Below, in pieces: positions 34,287-41,508 of a stretch of 64,000 nt of DNA. Source of the stretch: an uncultured Prevotellaceae bacterium (lineage in GTDB: Bacteria; Bacteroidota; Bacteroidia; Bacteroidales; Bacteroidaceae); assembly GCA_900320045.1 (NCBI GenBank), contig ONQT01000002.1:1-64000 (forward strand). Reading direction: 5' to 3'. Under the pieces are notes generated by a model that saw only the letters and a program-made list of their open reading frames with translations, did not search any database and was not told where the DNA came from. Each line of letters begins with the position of its first letter. The stretch's first letter is position 1. The position numbers were made by a program, and so were the translations under genes.

Positions 34287-35117
34287 ATGAAGAAAAGCAT
34301 CATAGCAATACTCTGTATGGCCTTCCTGATGACAGGATGTGCCAACGAGTTTAACAAGTTATACAGATCTCAGGATATTTCCTATAAATACGAGTGCGCT
34401 AAACAGTATTTTGCCATTGGCAAGTACCAGCAGGCCGCTACGCTGCTGCAGGATGTGGTTACGTCGCAGAAGGGGCGCACCAACGCTCAGGAAAGTCTTT
34501 ACCTCTTGGGTATGGCGCTCTACAATGACAAAGACTACGAGTCTGCCAGTATGACCTTCAAGAAGTATTTCACTAACTATCCGAAGGGATATTTTGCCGA
34601 GCAGGCTTGCTATAACATTGGTGAGTCGCTCTACGAAAGTGCTCCCGAGCCCCGTCTCGACCAGACGCCAACCATTGGTGCCATTACGGCTTACCAGAAC
34701 TTCTTGGACTATTATCCTGAGTCGCCGTACAGGGAGAATGCTCAGCAAAAGCTTTTCGAACTGCAGGACAAACTGGTGATGAAGGAACTGCTGTCGGCCA
34801 AGTTGTACTATAACCTGGGTGGATACTTCGGCAATATCAACTCCAACTCGGAGTCTAACTACGAATCGTGCATCATTACGGCTCAGAATGCCCTGAAGAC
34901 TTATCCCTACAGTCCATTGCGCGAACAGTTCTCAGTGCTCGTTATGAAGAGCAAGTACTATCTGGCCAAGAATAGCTCGGAGGAGAAGAAGGTAGAACGC
35001 TATCGTGATGCCGAGGACGAGTGCTACGCCTTCATCAACGAATTCCCTGACTCAAAGAGCCTTGAATTGGCGCAGGAGTATATTGACAAGTGTCGCCCCT
35101 ATACTCGTGGAGAATAA
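34287..35117 (+). CDS. bamD: Outer-membrane assembly lipoprotein BamD
   Basis: 276 residues. Lipobox LMTGC puts the lipid-anchored Cys at ~18, followed by TPR pairs (AKQYFAIGKYQQAATLLQDVV, GMALYNDKDYESASMTFKKYFTNYP, ESPYRENAQQKLFEL). BamD is the essential lipoprotein of the BAM complex that inserts beta-barrel proteins in the outer membrane. I start at MKKSII (34287) because the longer frame begins inside the promoter. First gene of a bamD-rpoZ-DUF4293 operon, an arrangement common in Bacteroidales. Confidence 0.93.
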   Translation: MKKSIIAILCMAFLMTGCANEFNKLYRSQDISYKYECAKQYFAIGKYQQAATLLQDVVTSQKGRTNAQESLYLLGMALYNDKDYESASMTFKKYFTNYPKGYFAEQACYNIGESLYESAPEPRLDQTPTIGAITAYQNFLDYYPESPYRENAQQKLFELQDKLVMKELLSAKLYYNLGGYFGNINSNSESNYESCIITAQNALKTYPYSPLREQFSVLVMKSKYYLAKNSSEEKKVERYRDAEDECYAFINEFPDSKSLELAQEYIDKCRPYTRGE

Positions 35118-35148
35118 ACGAAAACTAATATAATTTTTTAGATACAAG

Positions 35149-35496
35149 ATGGATTACAAGAAATCAAAAGCACCGGTTAACACCGTCACCCGTAACATCA
35201 TGGATTTGGCTCAGGAAACGGGCAATATCTATGAGAGTGTAGCAATCATTGCCAAGCGAGCCAATCAGATTAGCGCACAGATCAAGGAAGACCTCAGCAA
35301 GAAACTCGCTGAGTTCGCCTCTTACAACGATTCACTCGAAGAGGTCTTCGAGAATCGTGAGCAGATAGAGATTTCACGTTACTACGAGAAGTTGCCCAAG
35401 CCCTCGTTGCTGGCTACCCAGGAGTTTGTGGAAGGCAAGGTCTATTGGCGTGACCCTGCCCGTGACAATCAGGAGGTTGACGACGAAGACCGTTAA
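35149..35496 (+). CDS. rpoZ: RNA polymerase omega subunit
   Basis: 115 residues. The core KAPVNTVTRNIMDLAQETGNIYESVAIIAKRANQI is the omega pattern of Bacteroidota, with an acidic tail (QEVDDEDR). Omega helps assemble and stabilise the beta' subunit. It lies 31 bases after bamD and 5 bases before the DUF4293 gene. Confidence 0.88.
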   Translation: MDYKKSKAPVNTVTRNIMDLAQETGNIYESVAIIAKRANQISAQIKEDLSKKLAEFASYNDSLEEVFENREQIEISRYYEKLPKPSLLATQEFVEGKVYWRDPARDNQEVDDEDR

Positions 35497-35501
35497 TCGT
35501 T

Positions 35502-35873
35502 ATGTGGCAACGTAAACAGACCCTATTCCTGCTGTTGGCAGCCGTTTGTGCGCTGCTGACCTATATGGAGCCCTTTGAAATAGGACAGCACATCATCGTG
35601 GCAGTGGCTGCCGCATGTAATGTGCTGACCATATTTCTTTTTAAGAACCGTCCCCTGCAGTCGACATTGTGCGTCATCAGCATGTTCCTGTACCTGGGAT
35701 GGTATCTGGCATTTGTCATCTATAGTAAGCAGGTGGCCACTGACGCATCACAAGTCCTGACATCCTGGCTCACAGTACTGCCTGCTGTCAGTCTTGTCTT
35801 GACTGCGCTGGCCAGAAAGGCTGTCCGAGCCGACGAGAAGTTGGTTCGTGATTCCGACCGTCTGCGTCGCTGA
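35502..35873 (+). CDS. DUF4293 four-helix membrane protein
   Basis: 123 residues with four hydrophobic helices (TLFLLLAAVCALLTYM; IIVAVAAACNVLTIFLF; LCVISMFLYLGWYLAFVIY; LTVLPAVSLVLTALA) and a charged C-terminus. It starts MWQRKQTLFL, typical of DUF4293. Function unknown; it is regularly found after rpoZ in this phylum. Spacing of 5 bases indicates co-transcription. Confidence 0.85.
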   Translation: MWQRKQTLFLLLAAVCALLTYMEPFEIGQHIIVAVAAACNVLTIFLFKNRPLQSTLCVISMFLYLGWYLAFVIYSKQVATDASQVLTSWLTVLPAVSLVLTALARKAVRADEKLVRDSDRLRR

Positions 35874-35911
35874 CTTATTATTAGGTTAACCTTTAACTAC
35901 CTTCAAGACGT

Positions 35912-37417
35912 ATGAAAAAGATTTTTGTTTTATGTCTGAATCTTTTCCTCCTTGTGGCGGTTGCTACTGCTCAGGAGGCACAGAAAAGCGAATTGCATCA
36001 ACAGGCTGAAAGTGCGTTGAGCAACAGCCACCCCATTACTGCCCGTTATACCTTTGTGCGCGCATATGAGGACTATTTCAACAAGGGAAAGTTTCAGCAG
36101 GGTTTGGAGTGTGTCGCCAAGGCCGCTTCGCTTCACATCTCTGAGAACGAGTACAAGGAAGCTTTCGACCTGCTGACGAATGCAGACCAGGCCATCAACG
36201 GCAAGCCGCAGTTGAGCGACAGTCAGAAAGACGGCTTGCATTATCAGGTTAGCAAGGAACGCATGAACATCTATATGCGTCTTCGCCGGCCTCAGAGCGT
36301 GTTGGAACACATCAACCAAATGGAGCGCTATGCTGAGCGGTCTGGCAATGAGGAACTGAAGAATGACGCTCTCTATAACAAGGCCATTTATTACTATACC
36401 TTTGGCGACAATGCGAAAGGCAACGCCGTCTTCAAGGAGATGGCCAACAAACTGACGGCCTCCAAAGAGTATGATAAGGTAGACAAGGTGTACCAGACCC
36501 TTATCGATAACAGCCGTCGAAGCAACAACGCTTCGCTGCTGGCGCAGTCGTACAAGAGCTACATTGCCTGGAAGGACTCTGCAAACGCACTGAAGGTTGC
36601 TGACGAAATCAACGCCCTGAAGAAGCAGATTTCCGACAGCGAGGCTGCTATCGAGGAGAAAGATAGTTCGCTGACAGCTCGTCAGGTGCTGATAGTAGGA
36701 CTTTTCGTTGTTCTCGCCGCACTGGCTGCTGCGCTTATTATCGGTGCTGTTGTGCTGCTGCGCTTTGTTGTGTTGAGTCGCAAGCAGAAAAAGATGATTC
36801 AGATGGCCAACGAGAACAACGCCCTGAAGGCGAAGTTCATCAGTAACATCTCTGCCCAGTTGGAGCCAACGCTCAAGAAAATCGACAGTACCAAGCCCGA
36901 GGTCAAGGCACTGCTCGACTTCTCCAAACACATCCAGACGCTCTCTGAACTGGAGAACAACATGGACGAGGTCGTTGAGTTGGAAGAGGTACAGATTCAG
37001 CAATTCTGCGAGGAGGTAACCAGTGACATCAACAGCCTGTTGAAGAAGGATGTGACGCTGAAGGTTAACGCTCCCAAGATGAGTGCGCAGCTGAATCGTG
37101 ACTATACCGCTCACATCTTGAAGCACTTGTTGCACAATGCTGCTATCTATACCCCTGAAGGCGGTACTATCTGGCTTGACTACAAGAAACGTGGTGCCCA
37201 TACGCACCAGTTCTTGGTGGGAGATACGGGTTGCGGCATTCCTGAGGAGAAGCGCGACGACATCTTCAAGCCCTTTCTCGAGATTCACGACCTCACGAAG
37301 GGTGACGGTTTGGGACTGCCCACCTGCAAGCAGATGGCCGTCAAGATGAATGGCGATCTCACCATTGACCCAGAATTCACGAAGGGTACACGATTTGTAT
37401 TGGAACTGCACGGTTAA
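35912..37417 (+). CDS. Histidine-kinase-like ATPase lacking the phospho-acceptor His
   Basis: 501 residues. Signal peptide, a periplasmic TPR-like helical region (~25-255), one membrane helix (~258-285), a HisKA-like helix, and an HATPase_c domain with N box (LLHNAAIYTPEGG), G1 (GDTGCGIPEE) and G2 (GLGLPTCKQMA). The H box that normally reads F-x-x-N-x-S-H-E is FISNISAQL here (residues 309-317): His is replaced by Ala315 and Glu by Gln316. So the ATP-binding domain looks intact but autophosphorylation at the usual site is impossible. It may regulate a partner kinase or work without phosphotransfer. Probably follows the bamD operon by 38 bases. Confidence 0.85.
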   Translation: MKKIFVLCLNLFLLVAVATAQEAQKSELHQQAESALSNSHPITARYTFVRAYEDYFNKGKFQQGLECVAKAASLHISENEYKEAFDLLTNADQAINGKPQLSDSQKDGLHYQVSKERMNIYMRLRRPQSVLEHINQMERYAERSGNEELKNDALYNKAIYYYTFGDNAKGNAVFKEMANKLTASKEYDKVDKVYQTLIDNSRRSNNASLLAQSYKSYIAWKDSANALKVADEINALKKQISDSEAAIEEKDSSLTARQVLIVGLFVVLAALAAALIIGAVVLLRFVVLSRKQKKMIQMANENNALKAKFISNISAQLEPTLKKIDSTKPEVKALLDFSKHIQTLSELENNMDEVVELEEVQIQQFCEEVTSDINSLLKKDVTLKVNAPKMSAQLNRDYTAHILKHLLHNAAIYTPEGGTIWLDYKKRGAHTHQFLVGDTGCGIPEEKRDDIFKPFLEIHDLTKGDGLGLPTCKQMAVKMNGDLTIDPEFTKGTRFVLELHG

Positions 37418-37466
37418 TCCGGCAGTTCCATTTTTTTTCGCTATACTTTCAGAAAAGTATCCTCTA

Positions 37467-38246
37467 CTACATCTTCTCCTTCATGTAGTATTGACCGCGT
37501 TTGCGCGTAATGTTGCCATAGTTAATGGCGTGAACGGGGCAATGATGATAGCAAGCCAGACACATCGTACAACTATCGTTGTGTTGCCAGACGGGAGGCG
37601 TGCCCTGAATGTTTCCCACAGGACATACCTGCTGACAGCGTCCGCATTGCGTACAGACGTCTGTGTCGACGGTAAATTTACGGTCGTTGATCATGTAGCG
37701 GTTGAAGTAGGCCCCAATGACGTATGAGTAGAGTCGGGGAGTGGCACCTGTCGTCAGCTCGGTTATGTTCTCGCGGCGCTCTGTCACACTTTGGCAGATG
37801 TGCTTCAACTGCTGGCGAGCAGCGGCAATCTTCTCTTGTTCGCGCGCTGGGGTGTCGGTGTACATCAACGGCAGACAGACGTACGACTCAGGCATCAATA
37901 CGGAGAATACCGAAACAGCCTTCATGCCTTTAGCCTTCAGTTCTTTGTTCAGGATGGTCATTGTGTCACCTGTGCTGTCGCCACACGTCGTAACGGCATA
38001 GCAATAGTGCTCAGCGGTAGTGTTGCGGAACTTCAGACTTCTGATGAACTTCCTCACGATACGGGGTGGCTGCCAGCCGTGCGTGGGAAAACAGAAGCCA
38101 ATGCGCTCGTGCTCCTGCAGTTCGTAGGAGGGCGTATCGGTGCTTAGCAGTTCTTCGGCGATGTTGTACAATTGTTCGCCTGTGGCTTCGGCCAGCTGGC
38201 GTGCAACCCATCGGGTGTTACCCGTTCCTGAGAAATAGAATATCAT
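37467..38246 (-). CDS. EFR1-family flavodoxin-ferredoxin
   Basis: 259 residues. An N-terminal flavodoxin-like fold (IFYFSGTGNTRWVARQLA, FMN phosphate loop) is joined to two C-terminal 4Fe-4S clusters (CTQCGRCQQVCP and CTMCLACYHHCP). This is the EFR1 arrangement, an electron carrier or oxidoreductase of anaerobes with no defined partner. Cytoplasmic. It ends at the start of the tRNA-Arg terminator region; convergent with the kinase-like gene. Confidence 0.92.
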   Translation of the reverse strand: MIFYFSGTGNTRWVARQLAEATGEQLYNIAEELLSTDTPSYELQEHERIGFCFPTHGWQPPRIVRKFIRSLKFRNTTAEHYCYAVTTCGDSTGDTMTILNKELKAKGMKAVSVFSVLMPESYVCLPLMYTDTPAREQEKIAAARQQLKHICQSVTERRENITELTTGATPRLYSYVIGAYFNRYMINDRKFTVDTDVCTQCGRCQQVCPVGNIQGTPPVWQHNDSCTMCLACYHHCPVHAINYGNITRKRGQYYMKEKM

Positions 38247-38263
38247 ACTGTCTGCGTTTTAAT

Positions 38264-38295
38264 AAAAAAAGAAGAGATTAACACGTAATCTCTTC
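38264..38295 (-). terminator. Terminator after tRNA-Arg
   Basis: 10-bp stem GAAGAGATTA / TAATCTCTTC (38271-38280, 38286-38295) with a 5-base loop; the minus strand continues into seven T. Confidence 0.9.
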
Positions 38296-38314
38296 TCCCT
38301 TTTGACTTTCTTAG

Positions 38315-38388
38315 TGACTCCCGCGGGATTCAAACCCACAACCTTCTGATCCGTAGTCAGATGCTCTATTCAGTTGAGCTAGGGAGCC
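38315..38388 (-). tRNA. tRNA-Arg (ACG)
   Basis: Minus-strand cloverleaf: acceptor GGCTCCC with GGGAGTC (one G-U pair), anticodon stem TCTGA/TCAGA around CTACGGA giving anticodon ACG (read as ICG), T loop TTTGAAT. CCA is not encoded. Confidence 0.97.
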
Positions 38389-38408
38389 TTGTTTCTTAAA
38401 AGCGACTG

Positions 38409-38416
38409 CAAAGGTA
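38409..38416 (-). promoter_or_regulatory. -7 promoter element for tRNA-Arg
   Basis: TACCTTTG on the minus strand, 21 bases before the tRNA-Arg 5' end, so tRNA-Arg does not depend on the tRNA-Cys promoter. Confidence 0.7.
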
Positions 38417-38467
38417 CGACTTTATTTTGAAACAGCCAAACTTTTTTGGAACTTTTTTTTCTTTTCG

Positions 38468-38539
38468 AGGTGCCTGGCGGATTCGAACCGCCGTAGACGG
38501 TTTTGCAGACCGTTGACTAAGCCACTCATCCAAGGCACC
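38468..38539 (-). tRNA. tRNA-Cys (GCA)
   Basis: Minus-strand cloverleaf: acceptor GGTGCCT with AGGCACC, anticodon stem ACGGT/ACCGT around CTGCAAA giving anticodon GCA, T loop TTCGAAT, discriminator T (U73 as usual for Cys). CCA is not encoded. Confidence 0.97.
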
Positions 38540-38555
38540 ATCGTCTAAGCGGGTG

Positions 38556-38563
38556 CAAAATTA
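38556..38563 (-). promoter_or_regulatory. -7 promoter element for tRNA-Cys
   Basis: TAATTTTG on the minus strand, 17 bases before the tRNA-Cys 5' end and just after the stop of the Cys-rich membrane protein gene. Confidence 0.7.
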
Positions 38564-38569
38564 CTACTT

Positions 38570-38728
38570 TTATTTGGAACCACCAAATTTTTGGCAGTTT
38601 TTTTTCGTTTCGCAGCAGTCACAAGTGTCTCCGTCGCGTTTGTAGGCCTTGAAAATGCGCCATGCGGCATAGCTGACGGCATATAATATCACGCCTAATG
38701 CTATATGAAATTGCCAATTGTACTCCAT
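38570..38728 (-). CDS. 52-residue Cys-rich membrane protein (FeoB-associated type)
   Basis: A short gene that simple ORF length filters miss. It has an unusually strong ribosome-binding site for this genome (AAAGGAGA about 5 bases before ATG 38728). One hydrophobic helix (FHIALGVILYAVSYAAW) is followed by a basic stretch and a cytoplasmic Cys-rich tail with CDCC and NC (Cys 36, 38, 39, 45). This layout matches the FeoB-associated Cys-rich membrane protein family, thought to bind iron or redox-buffer the Feo system, though here it is ~17 kb from feoAB. It begins 17 bases after the lipid kinase gene and is probably co-transcribed with it. Confidence 0.85.
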   Translation of the reverse strand: MEYNWQFHIALGVILYAVSYAAWRIFKAYKRDGDTCDCCETKKNCQKFGGSK

Positions 38729-38745
38729 TCTTATCTCCTTTACTT

Positions 38746-39792
38746 CTAACTTCTTAACTTCCTTAACAACACCTTGTTGATGGCCTGAATGCGGCGGTTT
38801 CCCTTGCTGATGTCGTTGCTGATGTCCTCGCGTACATTATTTATATTATTAAAGAAGTCGCTGAAGACGTTCAGCAGTTGGTTGGGCTGTGCGGTATCTT
38901 CCGGGATGTCCGGATTGATCACGATGCGCAGTCCTAACGGCTCAATATGTACGTCAATATCCCGACCTGTCATGATGGGGTCACCATCGTAATGGATAGC
39001 ACCGGGCTCTTGTCGGCGGATATGAATGCTCTTGGTGCGGAAGGTCTTGATCTTCGAATTGTTGCTCAGCGTTTTCATGAACAGGTCGGCGGCAATCTGC
39101 GGAGCATCGAGCACACCGAAGGGTTCCATGATGATGACGTCCATCTGACCGTCTCTCATCGTGGCGCCAGGTGCTATATAGGCGTTGTTGCCGTATTGTG
39201 AGGCGTTGGCACAGGCAATGAGGAAGGCCTTATGATAAACCGTTCCCTGGTCGTCTACAATCTCGTAGGTCTCAGGACGATACTTCAGTCCCTCCTTCAG
39301 TACGTTTTCCACATATGTGATGGGGCCACGCTTGCCGGCCTCGGCAAATTTCAGTGAGATAAAGGCGTCGAATCCCATACCGCAGGTGCAGAAGAAGGGT
39401 AGGTCGTTGATGATGCCATAGTCGAAAGCCTCTATCTGACAGTTGTTGATAATGGCAAGTGCCTTGTCCGTTTCCATCGGAATGCAGAGGTGACGTGCCA
39501 GTCCGTTGCCTGAGCCACTGGGCAGTATGCCTAGCGCCGTCTCGGTGTGGACCAGTGAGCGAGCCACTTCGTTCACCGTACCGTCACCACCAACAGCCAC
39601 CACCACGTCAGCGTGTTCTTCGGCATATTGGCGAGTCAGTTCAGCCGCATGACCACGATATTGCGTAAAGACCACCTCATGGTCAATACGCTCATGGTCC
39701 AGCGCAGCATCAATCTGCTCGGGCAGCCCTTCCTTGTTCCGAGTGCCGGACTTGGGGTTGATGATGAATACAATACGTGTCCTTTTATTCAT
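38746..39792 (-). CDS. Diacylglycerol/sphingosine kinase-family lipid kinase
   Basis: 348 residues from MNKRTRIVFIINPKSG. DAGK catalytic motifs: GGDGTVNEVA and PSGSGNGLARHL, then the C-terminal beta domain with YDGDP. It transfers phosphate from ATP to a lipid hydroxyl at the membrane face. It is divergently placed from serine palmitoyltransferase (162 bases apart), so a sphingolipid base or dihydroceramide substrate is a reasonable guess, but YegS/DgkB-like use of other lipids is equally allowed by sequence. I start at 39792, not the frame 7 codons longer, which overlaps the promoter. Confidence 0.9.
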   Translation of the reverse strand: MNKRTRIVFIINPKSGTRNKEGLPEQIDAALDHERIDHEVVFTQYRGHAAELTRQYAEEHADVVVAVGGDGTVNEVARSLVHTETALGILPSGSGNGLARHLCIPMETDKALAIINNCQIEAFDYGIINDLPFFCTCGMGFDAFISLKFAEAGKRGPITYVENVLKEGLKYRPETYEIVDDQGTVYHKAFLIACANASQYGNNAYIAPGATMRDGQMDVIIMEPFGVLDAPQIAADLFMKTLSNNSKIKTFRTKSIHIRRQEPGAIHYDGDPIMTGRDIDVHIEPLGLRIVINPDIPEDTAQPNQLLNVFSDFFNNINNVREDISNDISKGNRRIQAINKVLLRKLRS

Positions 39793-39802
39793 AATTTGAG
39801 TG

Positions 39803-39810
39803 CAAATATA
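39803..39810 (-). promoter_or_regulatory. -7 promoter element for the lipid kinase
   Basis: TATATTTG on the minus strand, 10 bases before the kinase ATG, so the leader would be very short. Confidence 0.55.
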
Positions 39811-39904
39811 CAAATTATTGTCGAAAATGTCGGCAAGAAATGAATAAATTTAGGAAAAATGACGAAATATCTCATTTTTTATGCACGATTTGAATAAAAT
39901 TGTG

Positions 39905-39912
39905 TAACTTTG
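39905..39912 (+). promoter_or_regulatory. -7 promoter element for spt
   Basis: TAACTTTG, 42 bases before the ATG at 39955. Confidence 0.75.
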
Positions 39913-39954
39913 CAGTCTGAAACGAAACATAGTAAGGTATATACCTCTACATTT

Positions 39955-41142
39955 ATGGGACAATTACAAGAAAAATACAAACATTATCGTGAGCCGCAGA
40001 AGTTTATGGAGGCTGACGTTTATCCCTATTTCCGCGCTATTGAGGGAAAGCAGGGAACGGAAGTGGAAATGGGCGGCCACAAGGTTTTGATGTTCGGATC
40101 TAATGCTTACACAGGACTGACAGGCGACCAGCGTATCATTGATGCAGCCAAGGCTGCACTTGACAAGTATGGCTCCGGTTGTGCCGGAAGCCGTTTCTTG
40201 AACGGAACGCTCGACTTGCATGTTCAGCTGGAAAAAGAAATCTCCGAGTTTATTCATAAGGACGACTGTCTGTGCTTCTCCACAGGCTTCTCCGTCAACC
40301 AGGGCGTGCTGGCTATGGTTGTCGGCAAGGACGACTACATCATCTGTGATGATCGCGACCATGCATCCATCGTCGACGGTCGTCGTCTGTCATTCGCCAA
40401 GCAGCTGCACTACAAGCACAACGACATGGAAGACCTGGAGCGCGTGCTTCAGAAACTGCCATACGAGGCCATCAAGCTCATCGTCGTCGACGGCGTGTTC
40501 TCCATGGAGGGCGATTTGGCCAAGCTGCCCGAGATTGTGGAGTTGAAGCACAAGTACAACTGTTCCATCATGGTTGACGAGGCACACGGAATCGGCGTCT
40601 TCGGTGATCATGGACGTGGCGTTTGCGACCACTTCGGACTGACTGACGAGGTAGATCTCATAATGGGAACCTTCTCCAAGTCGCTGGCTTCCATTGGTGG
40701 CTTCATTGCCTCTGACTGGGATACCATCAACTTCCTGCGCCACACCTGCCGCACCTATATCTTCTCGGCTTCCAACACCCCTGCCGCCACAGCAGCAGCT
40801 ATGGAGGCCCTGCACATCCTGCAGAAGGAGCCCGAACGCATTGAGGCCCTGTGGAACGTTACCAAGTACGCCCTGAAGCGTTTCCGTGAGGAAGGCTTCG
40901 AGATTGGTGATACCGAGAGCCCCATCATTCCGCTCTACGTTCGCGATGTTGACAAGACGTTCCTTGTGACAGCACTGGCCTTCAAGGCTGGCGTGTTCAT
41001 CAATCCCGTCATACCGCCGGCATGTGCTCCTCAGGACACGCTGGTACGTTACGCTCTGATGGCTACCCATACCAAGGAGCAGGTAGACCGTTCAGTTGTT
41101 GCCCTGAAGAAAATCTTCCAGGAGCAGGGTATTATCAAGTAA
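39955..41142 (+). CDS. spt: Serine palmitoyltransferase (alpha-oxoamine synthase)
   Basis: 395 residues, PLP enzyme that condenses serine with an acyl-CoA to start sphingolipid synthesis. Seen: YPYFRAIEG, GSNAYTGLTGD, GSGCAGSRFLNGT, VDEAHGIGVFG, and the PLP lysine in GTFSKSLASIGGF. The close relative 2-amino-3-ketobutyrate CoA ligase (Kbl) shares these motifs; the N-terminal QEKYKHYREPQKFMEADVYPYF stretch and the missing adjacent threonine dehydrogenase favour Spt, as in Bacteroides. The frame is open to an ATG at 39910, inside the promoter, so 39955 is the start. Confidence 0.9.
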   Translation: MGQLQEKYKHYREPQKFMEADVYPYFRAIEGKQGTEVEMGGHKVLMFGSNAYTGLTGDQRIIDAAKAALDKYGSGCAGSRFLNGTLDLHVQLEKEISEFIHKDDCLCFSTGFSVNQGVLAMVVGKDDYIICDDRDHASIVDGRRLSFAKQLHYKHNDMEDLERVLQKLPYEAIKLIVVDGVFSMEGDLAKLPEIVELKHKYNCSIMVDEAHGIGVFGDHGRGVCDHFGLTDEVDLIMGTFSKSLASIGGFIASDWDTINFLRHTCRTYIFSASNTPAATAAAMEALHILQKEPERIEALWNVTKYALKRFREEGFEIGDTESPIIPLYVRDVDKTFLVTALAFKAGVFINPVIPPACAPQDTLVRYALMATHTKEQVDRSVVALKKIFQEQGIIK

Positions 41143-41202
41143 ATACCAGATATTATCTGTAAATTAATTGCGGAATTATTTGCAAAGGTCGCAATTTATT
41201 TG

Positions 41203-41210
41203 TACCTTTG
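41203..41210 (+). promoter_or_regulatory. -7 promoter element for tRNA-Pro
   Basis: TACCTTTG, 11 bases before the mature 5' end of tRNA-Pro. Confidence 0.75.
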
Positions 41211-41221
41211 CAGCCGCTTTT

Positions 41222-41297
41222 CGAGGTGTAGCGCAGTTGGTAGCGTTCCTGGTTTGGGACCAGGCTGTCGCAGGTTCGAGTCCTGTCACCTCGACCA
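41222..41297 (+). tRNA. tRNA-Pro (TGG)
   Basis: Plus-strand cloverleaf: acceptor CGAGGTG with CACCTCG, anticodon stem CCTGG/CCAGG around TTTGGGA giving TGG, T loop TTCGAGT, discriminator A. CCA (41295-41297) is encoded, unlike the other three tRNAs here, but may be chance. Confidence 0.97.
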
Positions 41298-41344
41298 ACG
41301 AAAGATCCGCTGAGATTTTCCTCTCGACGGGTCTTTCGTTTTTT
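41297..41344 (+). terminator. Terminator after tRNA-Pro
   Basis: 9-bp stem AACGAAAGA / TCTTTCGTT (41297-41305, 41332-41340), extended by partial pairing, followed by a T run. The A of the encoded CCA is the first base of the stem. Confidence 0.85.
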
Positions 41345-41347
41345 CTC

Positions 41348-41476
41348 TTGTATTTTGCTCACTTATTCATACATTTGAGAAAAGTCTAGAAAGTTGACTA
41401 ACGTCAAGCTAATCCTTCTTCCGTTCGATAATAAAAAGAAAAACAGTTTTTCCTTTTGTATTTTGCTCACTTATTC
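41348..41476 (+). repeat. 21-bp direct repeat covering a duplicated promoter
   Basis: The 21 bases at 41348-41368 recur exactly at 41456-41476. Each copy runs into a -7-like box: ATACATTTG after the first and GTACCTTTG (a good match) after the second. The first looks like a decayed duplicate of the ffh promoter. No gene is seen in the 87 bases between. Confidence 0.8.
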
Positions 41477-41477
41477 G

Positions 41478-41485
41478 TACCTTTG
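41478..41485 (+). promoter_or_regulatory. -7 promoter element for ffh
   Basis: TACCTTTG, 23 bases before the ffh ATG. Confidence 0.75.
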
Positions 41486-41508
41486 CATCCAAAATTTATA
41501 AAGGTATT

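Noticed and set aside
35930..37411. 493-codon minus-strand frame opposite the kinase-like gene
   Set aside because: No recognisable domain, while the plus strand encodes signal peptide, membrane helix and HATPase domain.
39910..39954. Upstream start for serine palmitoyltransferase
   Set aside because: The ATG at 39910 lies within the -7 box, before the expected transcription start.
41143..41508. SRP RNA or other small RNA near ffh
   Set aside because: No conserved SRP Alu or S-domain pattern seen; the space holds tRNA-Pro, its terminator and a duplicated promoter.
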